Shown here: piece by piece, positions 8,606 to 17,356 of the stretch
Layout: the number at the start of each line of letters is the position of its first letter
Position numbering within the stretch: position 1 is the first letter of the stretch
From: JABDMH01 sp965223215
GTDB lineage: Bacteria; Bacteroidota; Bacteroidia; Chitinophagales; Saprospiraceae
Assembly: GCA_965223215.1 (NCBI GenBank)
Contig: CBDCVZ010000010.1
Coordinates: forward strand, 1,116,001 to 1,180,000
Direction: 5' to 3'
Length of the DNA stretch: 64,000 nucleotides
Made by a program: the position numbers and the translations under genes
The notes under the pieces: generated by a model
The model's database searches: none
What the model was told of the DNA's origin: nothing
What the model saw: only the letters and a program-made list of their open reading frames with translations

Positions 8606-9163
8606 CTAGAGCGGTGCGAAGAATCGGCGATAAGTAACTGCTGTCAGTAAACCAAGTAGCAGCCCTAGACAAAGACCCGCCACGATATCAAGGGGATAAT
8701 GAACGCCAACATAGACCTGTGCCAGCCCAATACTCACCGCCCATCCTACCCCCAACCAACGCCACCAGCGTGGGTAACCCTGGAATAAGAAAAAAAAATA
8801 AAAAGCCAACGCCCCATGGTTGGTGGCATGTGAGGAGGTAAAGCTATAGCCCCCTCCACAACGTACCCGCTGAATCACGCTCGGCCGTACTTCTGGATCA
8901 TTGCAGGGTCTTACCCTTTCCACAGAGTACTTAATCCATTTAGAACTCACCGTATCCGATAGGCCAACCGTCAACACAGCAAATAATACCATCCGGAGTC
9001 CGTGCTGTCGAAAATTGTAGAGGATTACGGCAACAATGAAAACATAGAGGGGAACCCAAAACAACTTGTGGCGGTAATAGGGACTGAAATCACTCAACCA
9101 ACCCAATTCAGCGCCATTGATAATGTGAAACAACCACTGATCGAAGGCGAGAATTTGATCCAA
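8606..9163 (-). CDS. PAP2-family membrane phosphatase
   Basis: 185 residues with several hydrophobic segments, including a N-terminal amphipathic stretch and helices near 34-50, 57-70, 117-130 and 136-172. PAP2 enzymes dephosphorylate lipid phosphates such as undecaprenyl pyrophosphate, phosphatidate or lipid A. Motif 1 is intact (Lys78-x6-Arg85-Pro86, KYSVERVRP) and motif 2 is SFTSSHA with His112. Motif 3 is AQVYVGVHYPLD, with His155 and Asp159 present but Gln149 where the family usually has Arg (SRxxxxxHxxxD). The start is a TTG at 9163; no ATG is available close by. Confidence 0.85.
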   Translation of the reverse strand: MDQILAFDQWLFHIINGAELGWLSDFSPYYRHKLFWVPLYVFIVAVILYNFRQHGLRMVLFAVLTVGLSDTVSSKWIKYSVERVRPCNDPEVRPSVIQRVRCGGGYSFTSSHATNHGALAFYFFFLFQGYPRWWRWLGVGWAVSIGLAQVYVGVHYPLDIVAGLCLGLLLGLLTAVTYRRFFAPL

Positions 9164-9226
9164 TTTATCTGAGTCGACAATGAAATGAAGAACTAAAGTA
9201 TTAATAATTCCTTGTACCTAAATTAA

Positions 9227-9234
9227 TACCTTTG
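9227..9234 (+). promoter_or_regulatory. -7 promoter element of glmM
   Basis: TACCTTTG, an exact TAnnTTTG match, 27 bases before the GTG at 9262. It overlaps a TTG at 9232 that would otherwise give a longer frame, so that TTG is unlikely to be the start. Confidence 0.6.
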
Positions 9235-9261
9235 CCCGCCAAAGGACAAAATGATCACGGC

Positions 9262-10653
9262 GTGACTCTAATCAAATCCATATCTGGAATTCGAGGCACC
9301 ATCGGAGGTACACCGGGGGATAACCTTACGGCCATTGATGTGGTGAATTGTGCAGCTGGATACGGTGATTGGTTGCTAAGCCAGCAGCAGGGGAATAAAG
9401 TAATCATCGGAAGAGATGCTCGTATATCAGGTCCTATGGTTAGTGCCCTGGCTGCCCAGACCTTGACCAGTCTGGGACTTGATGTGATAGATTTGGGACT
9501 GAGTACGACTCCAACGGTGGAAATGGCTGTGGTTCATCTCAAGGCGGCAGGAGGTATCATTGTCACTGCTAGTCATAACCCAAAACAGTGGAATGCACTA
9601 AAGTTTTTGAATGCGGCCGGTGAATTCATTTCTGCTGAAGATGGGGCTGACATCTTAGCCCGAATTAATCGCAACAGTTTTCAATTTGCGGCGGTCTCTG
9701 ATCTAGGGTCTTATCAAACCGATGACACACAGCTGCTCCACCACATACAAAAGATTTTAGACCTACCCACAGTCAAGGTCTCCTTGGTCCAATCTCGGGC
9801 CTTTTCGGTGGTTGTCGATTGCATCAATAGCACCGGTGCCATAAGTATCCCTCCACTATTGGATGCGCTGGGTTGTAAATACCAACTCCTCAACGATGAG
9901 ATGAGTGGTGATTTTGCCCATAACCCTGAGCCACTACCGGAGCATTTGCAGCAACTTTCAAATGCCGTCGTAAGTGGACACCATGACCTAGGAATTGTAG
10001 TTGATCCCGACGTCGATCGATTGGCATTCGTCTGCGAAGACGGCGAAATGTTTGGCGAAGAATATACCATTGTGGCTCTGGCAGACTATATTTTGCGCAA
10101 GACACCTGGCAACACGGTATCAAATCTAAGTTCTACTCAAGCTTTAAAAGATATTACCTTAAAGCTTAAAGGTCAGTACTTTGCATCAGCCGTAGGTGAA
10201 GTTAATGTGGTCAACAAAATGAAGGAAACGCAAGCGGTATTCGGTGGTGAAGGAAATGGCGGAGTCATTTATCCAGCCCTCCATTATGGTCGAGATGCAC
10301 TGGTTGGCATCGCATTATTCCTTTCGCACCTCGCCGAAGTAGGTGTACCGGTTAGCACCCTAAAATCCAGCTATCCTTCTTACACCATTGCCAAGAAAAA
10401 GGTCAGTTTGCCAAAAGGAATAGAGCCAGATCAGATCATACATTCAATGCGTGAGCGATATCGCAGCCATGATCATGACACCACAGACGGGCTAAAATTA
10501 CTGTTAAAGAACGAGTGGGTGCACTTGCGCAAAAGTAACACGGAACCCATCATTAGGATCTATGCTGAAAGTAAAAGTGGACCAGAGGCAGAAGCATTGG
10601 CCGAATGCTACATCGGTGAAATCGAAGAACTCTACCGCGATTTGAAAAAGTGA
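9262..10653 (+). CDS. glmM: Phosphoglucosamine mutase
   Basis: Converts glucosamine 6-phosphate to glucosamine 1-phosphate for UDP-GlcNAc, peptidoglycan and LPS synthesis. Phosphohexomutase landmarks (463 residues from the GTG at 9262): the phosphorylated Ser104 in TASHNPKQWN, the metal loop DPDVDRLAF, the sugar-binding GGEGNGGVIYP and the C-terminal phosphate-binding RKSNTEPIIRIY. The start MTLIKSISGIRGTIGG is typical of Bacteroidota members, and a -7 element lies just upstream. The cysteine desulfurase gene follows after 34 bp in the same direction. Confidence 0.95.
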   Translation: MTLIKSISGIRGTIGGTPGDNLTAIDVVNCAAGYGDWLLSQQQGNKVIIGRDARISGPMVSALAAQTLTSLGLDVIDLGLSTTPTVEMAVVHLKAAGGIIVTASHNPKQWNALKFLNAAGEFISAEDGADILARINRNSFQFAAVSDLGSYQTDDTQLLHHIQKILDLPTVKVSLVQSRAFSVVVDCINSTGAISIPPLLDALGCKYQLLNDEMSGDFAHNPEPLPEHLQQLSNAVVSGHHDLGIVVDPDVDRLAFVCEDGEMFGEEYTIVALADYILRKTPGNTVSNLSSTQALKDITLKLKGQYFASAVGEVNVVNKMKETQAVFGGEGNGGVIYPALHYGRDALVGIALFLSHLAEVGVPVSTLKSSYPSYTIAKKKVSLPKGIEPDQIIHSMRERYRSHDHDTTDGLKLLLKNEWVHLRKSNTEPIIRIYAESKSGPEAEALAECYIGEIEELYRDLKK

Positions 10654-10687
10654 CTGAGTATCACTATAAAAGCTTGATCGATTTATC

Positions 10688-11836
10688 ATGTTAAGTAATC
10701 ATGAAACTAAAGCACGGATCTATCTAGACAATGCAGCCTCCACCCCGATGTATCCCGAGGTCATTAGAGAAATGACTGAGCTGATGTCTACTTCTTTTGG
10801 AAATCCGTCTTCCATCCATTTCTTTGGGCGGAATGCTAAAAGTACGATCGAAGAAGCTCGCAAGGTGATGGCTCAAGGTTTGGGAGCCTCACAGGGGGAG
10901 ATTTTTTTTACCAGTGGAGGTACCGAGGCCAATAATACGGCCTTGAAATGCGCAGTGAGAGACCTACAAGTATCACGAATCATCACGAGTCCTACCGAGC
11001 ATCACAGTGTCTTGCATTCCTGCCGTCGATTACAAGAGATGGGGGTGTTGGTATCTTATCTGAATATTGATGCGTTAGGTCGTCCTGACCAGGCGCATCT
11101 TGAAGCCTTGTTGGCGCAATCTGATCAAAAGACCCTCGTATCACTAATGCATGCGAACAACGAGGTTGGTACCATGCTAAACTTACGTGCCACCGGAGAC
11201 CTATGTGCCAAATATGGGGCCTTGTTCCACACCGATGCGGTACAGACGGTAGCGCACTTTCCAATCAATCTAAGTGAACTTAAAGTCAGTTTTTTAAGTG
11301 CCTCGGCGCACAAATTTCATGGACCGAAAGGTGTTGGCATCCTTTACGTAAATAGTGAAAACATCATCCAATCCTTCATAGATGGTGGTGGCCAGGAGCG
11401 CAATATGCGAGCTGGAACAGAGAACATTGCAGGCATTAAGGCGATGGCCTCCGCTTTTCAAATATGCCTCACTCGAATGCGTCATGCCAGCCAAGAAATT
11501 CTGCAGTTGAAGAATTATGCAAAAGAGGAGATTCGGAAGAACTTTCCGAAGGTTCGATACAACGGTGATCAGACGCAGAACTCCTTGTACACCGTACTAA
11601 GTGCCACGTTTCCCAAAACTCCTAATGGCAATTTGCTTCTACTTCACCTAGACATTGAGGGAATCAGTACATCAGGTGGAAGTGCATGCGCTTCGGGAGC
11701 TCAACAGGGTTCACACGTTTTAGCGGCCATCGGCGTTAATGCCGAAGACACGACCATTAGAATCTCCTTCTCGGAATTCAACACCAAACGAGAAGTAGAT
11801 TTACTCATTGAAAAATTGGTCAAAATCCTTGAATGA
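10688..11836 (+). CDS. Cysteine desulfurase (IscS/NifS type)
   Basis: 382 residues. A PLP enzyme that takes sulfur from cysteine for Fe-S clusters, tRNA thiolation and cofactors. IYLDNAASTPMYPEV opens the fold. HTDAVQTVAH carries the PLP-contacting Asp, SASAHKFHGPKG the Schiff-base Lys209, and GGSACASGAQQGSH the catalytic Cys334 on a loop of class I (IscS/NifS) type. No iscU, iscA or suf genes are adjacent, so the sulfur acceptor cannot be inferred. It may be co-transcribed with glmM. Confidence 0.93.
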   Translation: MLSNHETKARIYLDNAASTPMYPEVIREMTELMSTSFGNPSSIHFFGRNAKSTIEEARKVMAQGLGASQGEIFFTSGGTEANNTALKCAVRDLQVSRIITSPTEHHSVLHSCRRLQEMGVLVSYLNIDALGRPDQAHLEALLAQSDQKTLVSLMHANNEVGTMLNLRATGDLCAKYGALFHTDAVQTVAHFPINLSELKVSFLSASAHKFHGPKGVGILYVNSENIIQSFIDGGGQERNMRAGTENIAGIKAMASAFQICLTRMRHASQEILQLKNYAKEEIRKNFPKVRYNGDQTQNSLYTVLSATFPKTPNGNLLLLHLDIEGISTSGGSACASGAQQGSHVLAAIGVNAEDTTIRISFSEFNTKREVDLLIEKLVKILE

Positions 11837-11855
11837 GCAAATCTTCGATTAGATT

Positions 11856-12401
11856 CTAGCTTCTAGGTTTGCGCCGAATCTTATTGAGCTTGGCCTCATC
11901 ACCATAGACTTCCTTGGCTTTCTTGTTATAAGCCCTGGCAGCCTTCTCCGGTGTCTCAAACATACCAATATGAACAGCTTTGCCGTCGATGGTAATGATT
12001 GCGCGGTACTTCTTGTTTTCCATGTAGACGCCGGTGTACCCCGTTTTGCTGGTAGTCTTTCGATTACGACTCGAGGTAGACCTGGTTCTCCACTCCAGAT
12101 TATTCAAGCGGCAATCGAGTTTATTACCATTTTTTGCGCCGACCAATTTTTGTTTTGGTGACTTTGGCTTCGGCAAGAATTTCTCCGCTATGTACCGATG
12201 CAGATAGATTGTTTCAATCTTGTAATACCCATCAGCGCGCTTCCAAGATTTTTGAAAAACAGCGCATCCCGATGAGTGCTTTCTAAGATTTTTGACAAAG
12301 TCAATCTTTACCAGATAGGGATCAGTCGTCAGATGATTATAAACCTCATCATCTAGCATGACGTTCTCGTCTGCGTTTTTAAGTTTAATTTTGTAAAGCA
12401 A
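11856..12401 (-). CDS. HNH-AP2 domain protein with degenerate HNH motif
   Basis: 181 residues starting at a TTG (12401); the N-terminal KLKNADENVMLDDEVYNHL fits the usual opening of this family. Residues ~66-114 resemble an HNH_3 domain: LHRYIAEKF with His68, then LVGAKNGNKLDCRLNNLEW. Relatives usually have His in the second segment (N-H-x-D/N-G-N), but Ala89 is here. Residues ~119-173 form an AP2 DNA-binding domain (GYTGVY, IGMFETPEKAARAYNKKA). Such proteins are commonly annotated as homing-type endonucleases or AP2 proteins; without the His, DNA binding without cleavage is possible. It sits alone between genes and does not interrupt one. Confidence 0.8.
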   Translation of the reverse strand: MLYKIKLKNADENVMLDDEVYNHLTTDPYLVKIDFVKNLRKHSSGCAVFQKSWKRADGYYKIETIYLHRYIAEKFLPKPKSPKQKLVGAKNGNKLDCRLNNLEWRTRSTSSRNRKTTSKTGYTGVYMENKKYRAIITIDGKAVHIGMFETPEKAARAYNKKAKEVYGDEAKLNKIRRKPRS

Positions 12402-12553
12402 TGTACGTGAGTGTTTAATAAGTTACGGATAAAAATTATACATACCCATAAAGCATACGGGCAGTTTTGCGAGTGTTAGTGGCGAAGATGCTAAACTTTT
12501 CAGACCTTTACAAAATTTTTTAACAATACTGATTACACTTACTTAATTTTCCC

Positions 12554-13594
12554 ATGGTGTCAGATAATGCCTTATTCATGCGGAGATGTTTTGATCTCGC
12601 CAAACTTGGTATAGGTCGAACATATACCAATCCTTGCGTTGGATCCGTGATTATTGGTTCAGACCAAATCATTGGAGAAGGTTATCACCATGCATACGGG
12701 TTAGCTCATGCTGAAGCAGATGCCTTACAAAATATGCAAACTTCTGGTTATGATGCCGCACAGATCGACCGGGTACTGGTATCTCTCGAGCCCTGCAATC
12801 ACTATGGCAAAACACCACCTTGTGCGAAACTCTTGCATGACCACCAAGTACGTGAAACAATTGTTAGTTGCCTTGATGAAAATGATTCCGGACACGGTGG
12901 GGGACTATCATATCTAGCAGCAAAGGGATGTAAGGTGACTGCGGGGTTATTACAATCACTAGGTGAAAAAGTGATCCAAGCCTATCATGTCAATCAAACA
13001 AAAAAGAGACCTTACCTGATTTTGAAATGGGCTCAATCACCAGATGGTTTGATGGGCAGGAAGGGATCTCAGGTCAAAATTAGCAACCCAGCCAGTGATC
13101 GACTCGTACATAAGTGGCGCGCTGAGGTGGATGCCATTATGGTGGGAACGGAAACTGCGCTGGTGGACAATCCTAGACTTAACACCAGGTTGTACTATGG
13201 CAAACATCCATTGCGGATCGTACTGGATCGTACCGGCAGACTACCAAACCACCTTCATCTCTTTGATCATAGTTGTGAGACCATGGTCGTGTCTGAACTG
13301 GAGTCAACCGGTGTTCCAGGTGTGAGCTTATTTACGCACCCTTTTGATGAAAGGCTCTTTCCCTCATTGTTTGATCACCTTCTAGCAAAAAATGTCTCCG
13401 TACTAATGGTCGAGGGTGGCGCACTGCTGTTGGAGTCACTCGTTCGGGCAGGTTGGTGGGATGAGTGCCGGATAATCATTGGTTCGCAGCCACTACAAGA
13501 AGGCATCCTGGCCCCGAAGGTTAACGTTCCAGCCACAAGGAAAATCAGTATGATGGGAGATCTGATTGTTCAATACATCGCTCCGGACAGCTAG
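12554..13594 (+). CDS. ribD: Bifunctional riboflavin biosynthesis deaminase/reductase
   Basis: 346 residues. The N-terminal deaminase domain (1-~145) has the zinc site: His52 and Glu54 in LAHAEADAL and the two cysteines 81 and 90 in EPCNHYGKTPPC. The C-terminal reductase domain (~150-343) has LILKWAQSPDGLMG, the VGTETALVDNPRLN segment and MVEGGALLLESL. Together they convert the pyrimidine product of GTP cyclohydrolase II to the ribityl-amino form. Other rib genes are not in the window. The reading frame is intact and of normal length. Confidence 0.95.
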   Translation: MVSDNALFMRRCFDLAKLGIGRTYTNPCVGSVIIGSDQIIGEGYHHAYGLAHAEADALQNMQTSGYDAAQIDRVLVSLEPCNHYGKTPPCAKLLHDHQVRETIVSCLDENDSGHGGGLSYLAAKGCKVTAGLLQSLGEKVIQAYHVNQTKKRPYLILKWAQSPDGLMGRKGSQVKISNPASDRLVHKWRAEVDAIMVGTETALVDNPRLNTRLYYGKHPLRIVLDRTGRLPNHLHLFDHSCETMVVSELESTGVPGVSLFTHPFDERLFPSLFDHLLAKNVSVLMVEGGALLLESLVRAGWWDECRIIIGSQPLQEGILAPKVNVPATRKISMMGDLIVQYIAPDS

Positions 13595-13706
13595 ATCAAG
13601 TCTCCTGTTAAATTTCTTTTAAAAGGTGGACCTGCTGCCATAAATCGTTTGTGAATTATGTTTCAAAGTTGTTATTTCGTCGCTGACTTTGACTAATGAA
13701 TACGAT

Positions 13707-14252
13707 ATGATGCGCTCGATGAAAAGATCGATGCTGGTTTTGATGGCCCTTTTGGGTTTAGTCATGGTTGTAGATGCACAGGGTGAAGGCATTCAATGGA
13801 TGACCTTTGAGGAAGCTCTAGAGGCTCAAAAATCTGAACCCAGGAAACTAGTCGTAGATATTTACACAGATTGGTGTGAGTGGTGTATAAAAATGGATCA
13901 ATCAACCTTTAAGAATCGATTCATCGCCGATTTCATCAACAAGAACTTCTATCCGATCAAATTTGATGCGGAGTTTCGAGAAGACATTGAGTATCGGGGT
14001 AAAGTCTATCAATTTGTCAAAAATGGTCAACGAGGATATCACGAACTTGCCGTTGAACTGACGCGCGCCCGGCTAAGCTATCCAACGGTTGTTTTTCTCG
14101 ATGAGAATTTAGAAATAATCCAGGCCTTGCGAGGTTTTCAGTCTGCCCTGCGCTTTGAACAGATCATGAATTACTTTGCCAATGATTATCACAAATCAAT
14201 GCCCTGGTCAAAATACAAGGAAAATTATCACACGGTGATCAGTCGAAATTAG
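13707..14252 (+). CDS. Exported thioredoxin-like protein
   Basis: About 181 residues. A hydrophobic leader (SMLVLMALLGLVMVVDAQG) suggests export to the periplasm. The thioredoxin-like region follows: KLVVDIYTDWCEWCIKM with a CxxC pair (Cys-Glu-Trp-Cys), then FDAEF and a cis-Pro-like SYPTVVFLDE near the end of the fold. It is closest in style to the DUF255/thioredoxin_7 family, which acts in disulfide reduction or isomerisation. ATG codons at 13707, 13710 and 13719 are all possible; a TTG at 13689 is less likely. It is convergent with the nuclease gene. Confidence 0.85.
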   Translation: MMRSMKRSMLVLMALLGLVMVVDAQGEGIQWMTFEEALEAQKSEPRKLVVDIYTDWCEWCIKMDQSTFKNRFIADFINKNFYPIKFDAEFREDIEYRGKVYQFVKNGQRGYHELAVELTRARLSYPTVVFLDENLEIIQALRGFQSALRFEQIMNYFANDYHKSMPWSKYKENYHTVISRN

Positions 14253-14260
14253 CCCATCCC

Positions 14261-15157
14261 CTACTGATGGTTCCATTCGTCCACCCTTTTGCGAAATCGT
14301 AGTTCATTCACCTTCCACGATGCTCGATCGATTCGAGATTCTACGGAATCCTCCAGTTCATGCGTCAAAAAGTCTGCAAAAAAATCAAGTCCCGTCTGCT
14401 CCTCCACCGCATCTATGGACGTCATATATGCACTGAGCGGCTGCTCTGATCGCTGGTTTGGAATCACAAAGCCAATGCCTTTCATTTTCGAGCCATGGTC
14501 AGTCAGTAAGACCTTAAAATAGGCATTCGGCACGGACACTTGATTTTGCCCAATCCTCTTGACAGGGTCGCCATCGAAAATGGGACCACAGATGATGTAA
14601 AGTTTTCCATGCAAACGAGCCCAATCACGCACTTGCTCTTCAAGTTCTCGCCACACACCGCCATTAAATGCTCGCAATTGAGGACTAATGTTACTCATCA
14701 AAAAGGTTTCTTCCATCGCCTCTCGACTAAAAGCTCGATCCGCAGCTGGAACCAAATGGCCCTTGGTCAACCCAGATCCTTTATAGTCATAAAAGCTTGC
14801 GGATTCCGATTCTACATCTAAGTCTTCACTGAAGTAATCACGCCGCGATACTTTCCTTGCATTAAGCTGATCGACTGATAGCGTATATGCTACCCAACTG
14901 GCTTGTTCATGCACTTCATTATAGGCCAGGGTATAGTAACGTTTTCTCAAAACGGGATCTTCAGTCCCCTTAGGTAAATAGAAAAGCTCTTCGCGCTCAA
15001 CCATCCCGTCTGGCTCGACCTCAAATATTCGCTCGATTACCGGACGAACGAAAAAAAGGATAGCAGCGAGAAAAGTAAGAATAAAAACAATTCTAATCCA
15101 ATGAGAGAACAACGTGTGCTTTCCTCTGCGCTGATGTGAGGTCCTAAATTTCGCCAC
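14261..15157 (-). CDS. Membrane-anchored NUC1-type DNA/RNA non-specific endonuclease
   Basis: 298 residues with one N-terminal membrane helix (about 20-39) and the enzyme presumably on the periplasmic side. The NUC1 motif reads LTKGHLVPAADRAFS with the general base His134; families usually show RGH, so Lys replaces Arg here. MSNISPQ and FNGGVWRELEEQ supply the Mg-binding Asn (~165) and a following Glu (~172). Such enzymes degrade extracellular or periplasmic nucleic acid. The start is a GTG at 15157. Confidence 0.9.
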   Translation of the reverse strand: MAKFRTSHQRRGKHTLFSHWIRIVFILTFLAAILFFVRPVIERIFEVEPDGMVEREELFYLPKGTEDPVLRKRYYTLAYNEVHEQASWVAYTLSVDQLNARKVSRRDYFSEDLDVESESASFYDYKGSGLTKGHLVPAADRAFSREAMEETFLMSNISPQLRAFNGGVWRELEEQVRDWARLHGKLYIICGPIFDGDPVKRIGQNQVSVPNAYFKVLLTDHGSKMKGIGFVIPNQRSEQPLSAYMTSIDAVEEQTGLDFFADFLTHELEDSVESRIDRASWKVNELRFRKRVDEWNHQ

Positions 15158-15249
15158 GATCTGATGAATAGTTGTCCTGAAAATAGAATTTCATAGCCAA
15201 CCTTAGCATATCCATGGTTTGAAATTACCCCTCAAATAAAAATAAATTA

Positions 15250-17199
15250 CTATTGTAATAAGGTTACGTCTCCGGAATACAATGCTCTAGTACCATCTGG
15301 CAGTAAGATGACCGCCTTGTAGATGTAGACTCCGGGCATCATTTTCCCGGCCCTGGCGATGCCATCCCAGCCATCCGTTTCACTATTGACCAAAATGTCC
15401 TGGTTCTGAAAAACGCGTTCACCCCAACGGCTGAATATGGAAAAATCTTCGATCAGATAGTCTTGCCGGCCAGCCACATAAAAGAAATCATTGATCCCAT
15501 CAGCGTTTGGTGAAAAGGCATTTGGAATCCATAGGTAGATATTGCGATCTACAATGACTTCAAACGCATCACTGTTCCTGCAACCGGCTGCGTCTACCAC
15601 ATCCAATTTATAAACATCGTCAAAGAAGGGTTGAATGACCGGATTGAGACAAGAGACACAGGAGATGGTTTCTTCGAGATCAGCAGGTCCCCATGAGTAC
15701 CTAAACGGTCCCAGACCATTCACTACAGGTTCTACTTGAAAACTATCTCCCAGAATCACAGATCGGTCAGGTCCTACATCAACTTCTAAAAGTGGAGCAT
15801 GCACCACCGTAATGGTATCATATCGAACATCACAAGATGAACTTATCTCGACCCAGTAGGTACCGGGCTTGGATATTGCAAAGCTGCGACCCCTAAATTG
15901 ATCTTGCCACAAATAGTTCACAAAAGGCAAATCACCGGATAAGGTAAGGGTATCACCCCTACACAAGTATTGACTCTGCTTGGATAAGTCAATGGTAAGT
16001 GGCAAAACCAGCAAAGCCGTCGAATCTTCCTCTGCCAGCGTAGTAGGATCATCACTCACCGTAAAAAGTCCTAATGATTCAGACAGGTTATCGAGCACGG
16101 CCTGATTTCGATATAGCCCCTGCATATCGCGACCGGTCCGAACCCTCACCATCATGCTGTCAAGGCCAATGGGTAGTACCATGTCCGTAATCAATAATTC
16201 ATTGGGGTTGCCAGTATCCAGCCGATTTCCCCCAAAAGGATTGTTGATGATTTCGACAATTTCCATGCCTTCTGGCATCTTATCCCGAAACCTTATTCCA
16301 TCTTGTACCCTGCCAGTCGCATTGGCAATTGTAAAGGTGTAGGTTACATCTTCACAGGCTACGGTGGTCCGGGGAACCACATCCTTAGACAATTTAATGG
16401 TAAATGGACAGGAGCATCCATCGCTACGATCTGCACTTTCTCCGGTGGTTCGAACCGTGAGTTCACCGGTTTCTTTATCAATGGAAAATAGGGTGTTTTG
16501 TGAATCACTGTTATCAGGACGACCGTACCCATAAAGGTTTCCAAAAGCATCAAAAAATAAGGTTCCCATGGAATTGGCAACTTGATTCGGTCGGCCGATT
16601 TGCTGGGTGGTTCCTCGTTCGATATCAATGGATATCAATGCCCGGCTATTGACATCATAACTGTAACAGATCCCTGTGAAAGGATCAAAGGCCATATCGA
16701 AAAACAGCGTGCGGTTATCACGCATTGCTTGCTCACGAGTGGGATATGACGGATCCCTCAGGTCAATGAAGACGAGATTGGTATTGGCACTGCCGAAACC
16801 AAAATCCTGGGGCGATCCAGAGATGATAAGGTAATTTCCGTCTGGTGTACAAGCGCCCGCAAAGTATCGCAAAGAAGGCAATTCATCCATTGCCCGCAGT
16901 TGGGTGATGGAACCATCACCATGCACTTGTAAAAGACTTGTCGTATTGAGTTCAATGATATAAATGAAATTATCCGTACTTCGGTACCCCATTGCATTTA
17001 AGTGATATCCATCTGGAAATCCGGGCACTCTAGCAAAGGTAGCACGTTGGGTGACTGGATCAATATCGATGGTAAACAACTCATTAAACTGGCGTGATCT
17101 CAGCGTTAAATAGTAATCGCCCCTGCATACAAATGGTATTTGCGCTTCTAATTCGAAAGCGATGGTTGCTATCAGAATAAGGAATGCAAAACGATACAT
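15250..17199 (-). CDS. Gliding motility-associated C-terminal domain protein (T9SS type B cargo)
   Basis: 649 residues from the ATG at 17199, where a clear signal peptide starts (MYRFAFLILIATIAFELEAQ); the frame extends upstream to 17253 without support. Residues ~25-270 look like a beta-propeller-like repetitive region, followed by a DUF11-type domain (~275-390, with YTFTIANATG) and a PKD/SprB-type segment (~430-550). The C-terminal ~90 residues are the gliding-motility CTD (WIPNAFSPNADGINDFF, then FSIFSRWGERVFQ and WDG), the type B T9SS signal. It probably ends up on the cell surface; adhesion is an inference. Confidence 0.88.
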   Translation of the reverse strand: MYRFAFLILIATIAFELEAQIPFVCRGDYYLTLRSRQFNELFTIDIDPVTQRATFARVPGFPDGYHLNAMGYRSTDNFIYIIELNTTSLLQVHGDGSITQLRAMDELPSLRYFAGACTPDGNYLIISGSPQDFGFGSANTNLVFIDLRDPSYPTREQAMRDNRTLFFDMAFDPFTGICYSYDVNSRALISIDIERGTTQQIGRPNQVANSMGTLFFDAFGNLYGYGRPDNSDSQNTLFSIDKETGELTVRTTGESADRSDGCSCPFTIKLSKDVVPRTTVACEDVTYTFTIANATGRVQDGIRFRDKMPEGMEIVEIINNPFGGNRLDTGNPNELLITDMVLPIGLDSMMVRVRTGRDMQGLYRNQAVLDNLSESLGLFTVSDDPTTLAEEDSTALLVLPLTIDLSKQSQYLCRGDTLTLSGDLPFVNYLWQDQFRGRSFAISKPGTYWVEISSSCDVRYDTITVVHAPLLEVDVGPDRSVILGDSFQVEPVVNGLGPFRYSWGPADLEETISCVSCLNPVIQPFFDDVYKLDVVDAAGCRNSDAFEVIVDRNIYLWIPNAFSPNADGINDFFYVAGRQDYLIEDFSIFSRWGERVFQNQDILVNSETDGWDGIARAGKMMPGVYIYKAVILLPDGTRALYSGDVTLLQ

Positions 17200-17356
17200 G
17201 TAAAAGCTTGGTAGTCTACAATTTAACGCAAATCCAGACAATTGGATTAGCAATCTGAGTTAAATATGTCCTAAATTTAAAAATGAGGTACTGAAGTATC
17301 TGGGGCACTCCGGCTAGATATTTCCTAAATTCGAGTTATTGCAAAACATTACGATC

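Noticed and set aside
11856..12401. Homing endonuclease in an intron or intein
   Set aside because: It does not interrupt any gene; both neighbours are complete.
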